A stretch of DNA of 5,087 nt from JARDZI01 sp041639705 (GTDB taxonomy: Bacteria > Bacillota > Clostridia > Clostridiales > Caloramatoraceae). The notes beneath the pieces were generated by a model. That model saw nothing but the letters and a program-made list of their open reading frames with translations. It was not told the DNA's origin and ran no database searches. Location: NCBI GenBank assembly GCA_041639705.1, contig JBEQBT010000248.1, forward strand, positions 1 through 5,087. Reading direction: 5' to 3'. Below, piece after piece: positions 3,689 through 5,087 of this stretch (positions are counted from its first letter, which is position 1; the number at the start of each line of letters is the position of its first letter). The position numbers and the translations under genes are program-made.

Positions 3689-5087
3689 ATGAAAAAAGCT
3701 AAGATGCTGTTATCCATGCTAATGGCGTTTATTATGGTATTTTCAAGCTTTGGTATGACATTAGCAGATACTGTTAAAGGAAATGTAATAGTAGAAACTG
3801 TATTTGCAGATCCAATGGGTCTTGTACCAGGGTTTTCCACAGATGCAATGACTAGTGATATTGGTGCATTATTGAGTGATTCACTTCTAGATGTTGATGC
3901 TAATTACAATTTGATTCCTAAAATGGCTGAATCATGGACTATGTCAAAGGATAACCTTGTAGCTACTGTAAAGTTAAGAAAGGGCTGGAAGTGGCATGAT
4001 GGAGTGGAAGTAACTGCAGATGACGTAAAATTCTCATTTGATTTGATTATGAACCCAGAAACTAATTCCCCTCGTAGACTTGATGTTTCTGAGTATGTAA
4101 AAAGTGTAGAAGTTAAAGATAAATACACATTAGTATTTAATGCTAATTATGCATATGCATTTTTTGAGTATGCGATACTTACTCTTCCATATATCTATCC
4201 AAAGCACCTTCTAGAAAAAATTGCTCCTAAGGATGTTGCATCATCTGCCTATATGCAAAAGCCTATAGGCAATGGTCCTATGAAATTTGTTGAATATAGG
4301 CCAGGTGAAAGAATAGTATTGGAGAAGTTTGATGGATATTATGCACAATTCAAAGCAAAGACTCCAAGTGATAAATATATATTCCAGATTACACCAAACC
4401 AATCTACTTCAATTTTAAAGGCCAGAACTGGAGAAGCAAATTTCACTGCTGTTCCTGCAGCAGAGGTAGCTGCAACAAAGTCGGTTAATTCTCTAGTAGT
4501 TAGAACAAGTCCAAGTCTTATGTTCAGATATCTTGTATGGAACTTTAACAAACCATACTTTAAGGATAAGAAGGTAAGACAGGCATTAACATATGCTATT
4601 AACAAGGAAGCAATTGCTAAGAATATTTTTAAAGGCTTTGAAAAGCCATTAGATTCATTATATCCATCCTTCTATTGGGCATATAATCCAAATGTAAAGA
4701 AGTATCCATATAATGTTACATTAGCAAAGAAGCTCCTTGATGAGGCAGGCTGGAAGGTAGGAAAGGATGGAATAAGGGTAAAGGATGGAGTAAAACTACA
4801 ATTCACCATACTTACATTAAAGGGTAATCCTGGAAGAGAAAAGACAGCAGTTTTCCTTCAAAATTCCTGGAAGCAGGTTGGTGCTAAGGTTGATGTGAGA
4901 GCATTAGAATGGAATACACTTAATAAAAAATATATAGATACTAAGAACTTTGATGTAGCACTACTTACATTAAGCCACGGGAGTTCACCTGATCCTAAGG
5001 GATTGTTTGGTCCGGGGCAGCAGTTTAACCAGGGATCATATAATAATCCTGAAGTAACTAGATTAAGTGATGAGTTTAATAAAACAT
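3689..5087 (+). CDS. ABC transporter substrate-binding protein, family 5 (peptide/nickel type), 3' end outside window
   Basis: This is a partial gene: 466 residues are visible without a stop, against roughly 520-600 for the family, so the C-terminal part lies beyond the window. The family (OppA/DppA/NikA) captures oligopeptides, nickel chelates or similar solutes outside the cell for an ABC importer. Signature segments are clear: MAESWTMSKDN (79-89), VKLRKGWKWHDGVEVTADDVKF (94-115, the SBP_bac_5 signature), IGNGPMKFVEYRPGERIVLEKFDGYY (193-218), and the hinge-side LVWNFNKPYFKDKKVRQALTYAINKEAI (282-309). Residues 1-26 are a signal peptide (MKKAKM, hydrophobic core, TLA-DT). No lipobox cysteine is present and the visible chain has none at all, which is unusual because Gram-positive binding proteins are normally lipoproteins. 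The SD AGGAGG (3677-3682) is 6 nt before the ATG. The gene follows the secreted-protein gene by 20 nt, in one operon. The substrate cannot be told from this part; permease and ATPase genes would be expected downstream. Confidence 0.95.
   Translation, partial: MKKAKMLLSMLMAFIMVFSSFGMTLADTVKGNVIVETVFADPMGLVPGFSTDAMTSDIGALLSDSLLDVDANYNLIPKMAESWTMSKDNLVATVKLRKGWKWHDGVEVTADDVKFSFDLIMNPETNSPRRLDVSEYVKSVEVKDKYTLVFNANYAYAFFEYAILTLPYIYPKHLLEKIAPKDVASSAYMQKPIGNGPMKFVEYRPGERIVLEKFDGYYAQFKAKTPSDKYIFQITPNQSTSILKARTGEANFTAVPAAEVAATKSVNSLVVRTSPSLMFRYLVWNFNKPYFKDKKVRQALTYAINKEAIAKNIFKGFEKPLDSLYPSFYWAYNPNVKKYPYNVTLAKKLLDEAGWKVGKDGIRVKDGVKLQFTILTLKGNPGREKTAVFLQNSWKQVGAKVDVRALEWNTLNKKYIDTKNFDVALLTLSHGSSPDPKGLFGPGQQFNQGSYNNPEVTRLSDEFNKT

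Noticed and set aside
3904..4605. Minus-strand frames within the substrate-binding protein gene
   Set aside because: The plus-strand frame has clear family motifs throughout, so these are antisense shadows.

Overview
The window is strongly AT-rich, uses AT-biased codons and has near-consensus Gram-positive ribosome binding sites (GGAGG-type, 5 to 8 nt before each start). It also carries an intrinsic terminator with a U tract and a sigma-A type promoter. Together these point to a low-GC Firmicute, most likely a clostridial species. This is an inference from composition and protein character; no marker gene fixes the genus. All five genes that I can support lie on the + strand.

Layout. (1) 65-646 encodes a small unrecognised membrane protein with two N-terminal transmembrane helices and a beta-rich domain predicted to lie outside the cell. 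(2) 647-852 is a gap rich in inverted repeats. Its main element is a 27+8+27 nt imperfect palindrome (696-757) of a kind dispersed in many bacterial genomes. It creates a false upstream extension of the next gene. (3) 853-1359 encodes a free methionine-(R)-sulfoxide reductase (MsrC/fRMsr, GAF fold) with all three family cysteines, closed by a clear terminator at 1371-1417. (4) 1418-1872 has no gene but holds a very good promoter (1483-1511), which implies a leader of about 355 nt. (5) 1873-2403 encodes a TPR protein with a C-terminal membrane anchor. (6) 2404-2570 holds two mutually exclusive hairpins, a run of seven G and a short inverted repeat. (7) 2571-3668 encodes an exported, cysteine-free, beta-rich protein of unknown function with a GTG start. 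(8) 3689 to the window end encodes a family 5 (peptide/nickel type) ABC-transporter substrate-binding protein, cut off by the window edge.

How the genes fit together. The last two genes are 20 nt apart and almost certainly co-transcribed. They pair an unknown secreted protein with a solute-binding protein that has a signal peptide but no lipobox cysteine, which is unusual for a Gram-positive binding protein. The TPR gene may feed into this unit, because no strong terminator separates it. MsrC is an independent, terminator-closed housekeeping/oxidative-repair gene. I do not see CRISPR arrays, transposase genes, tRNAs or rRNAs. The most interesting part is the 2404-5087 region: an uncharacterised secreted protein, an apparently non-lipidated binding protein, and a structured upstream region. 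I cannot show that it is a new system.
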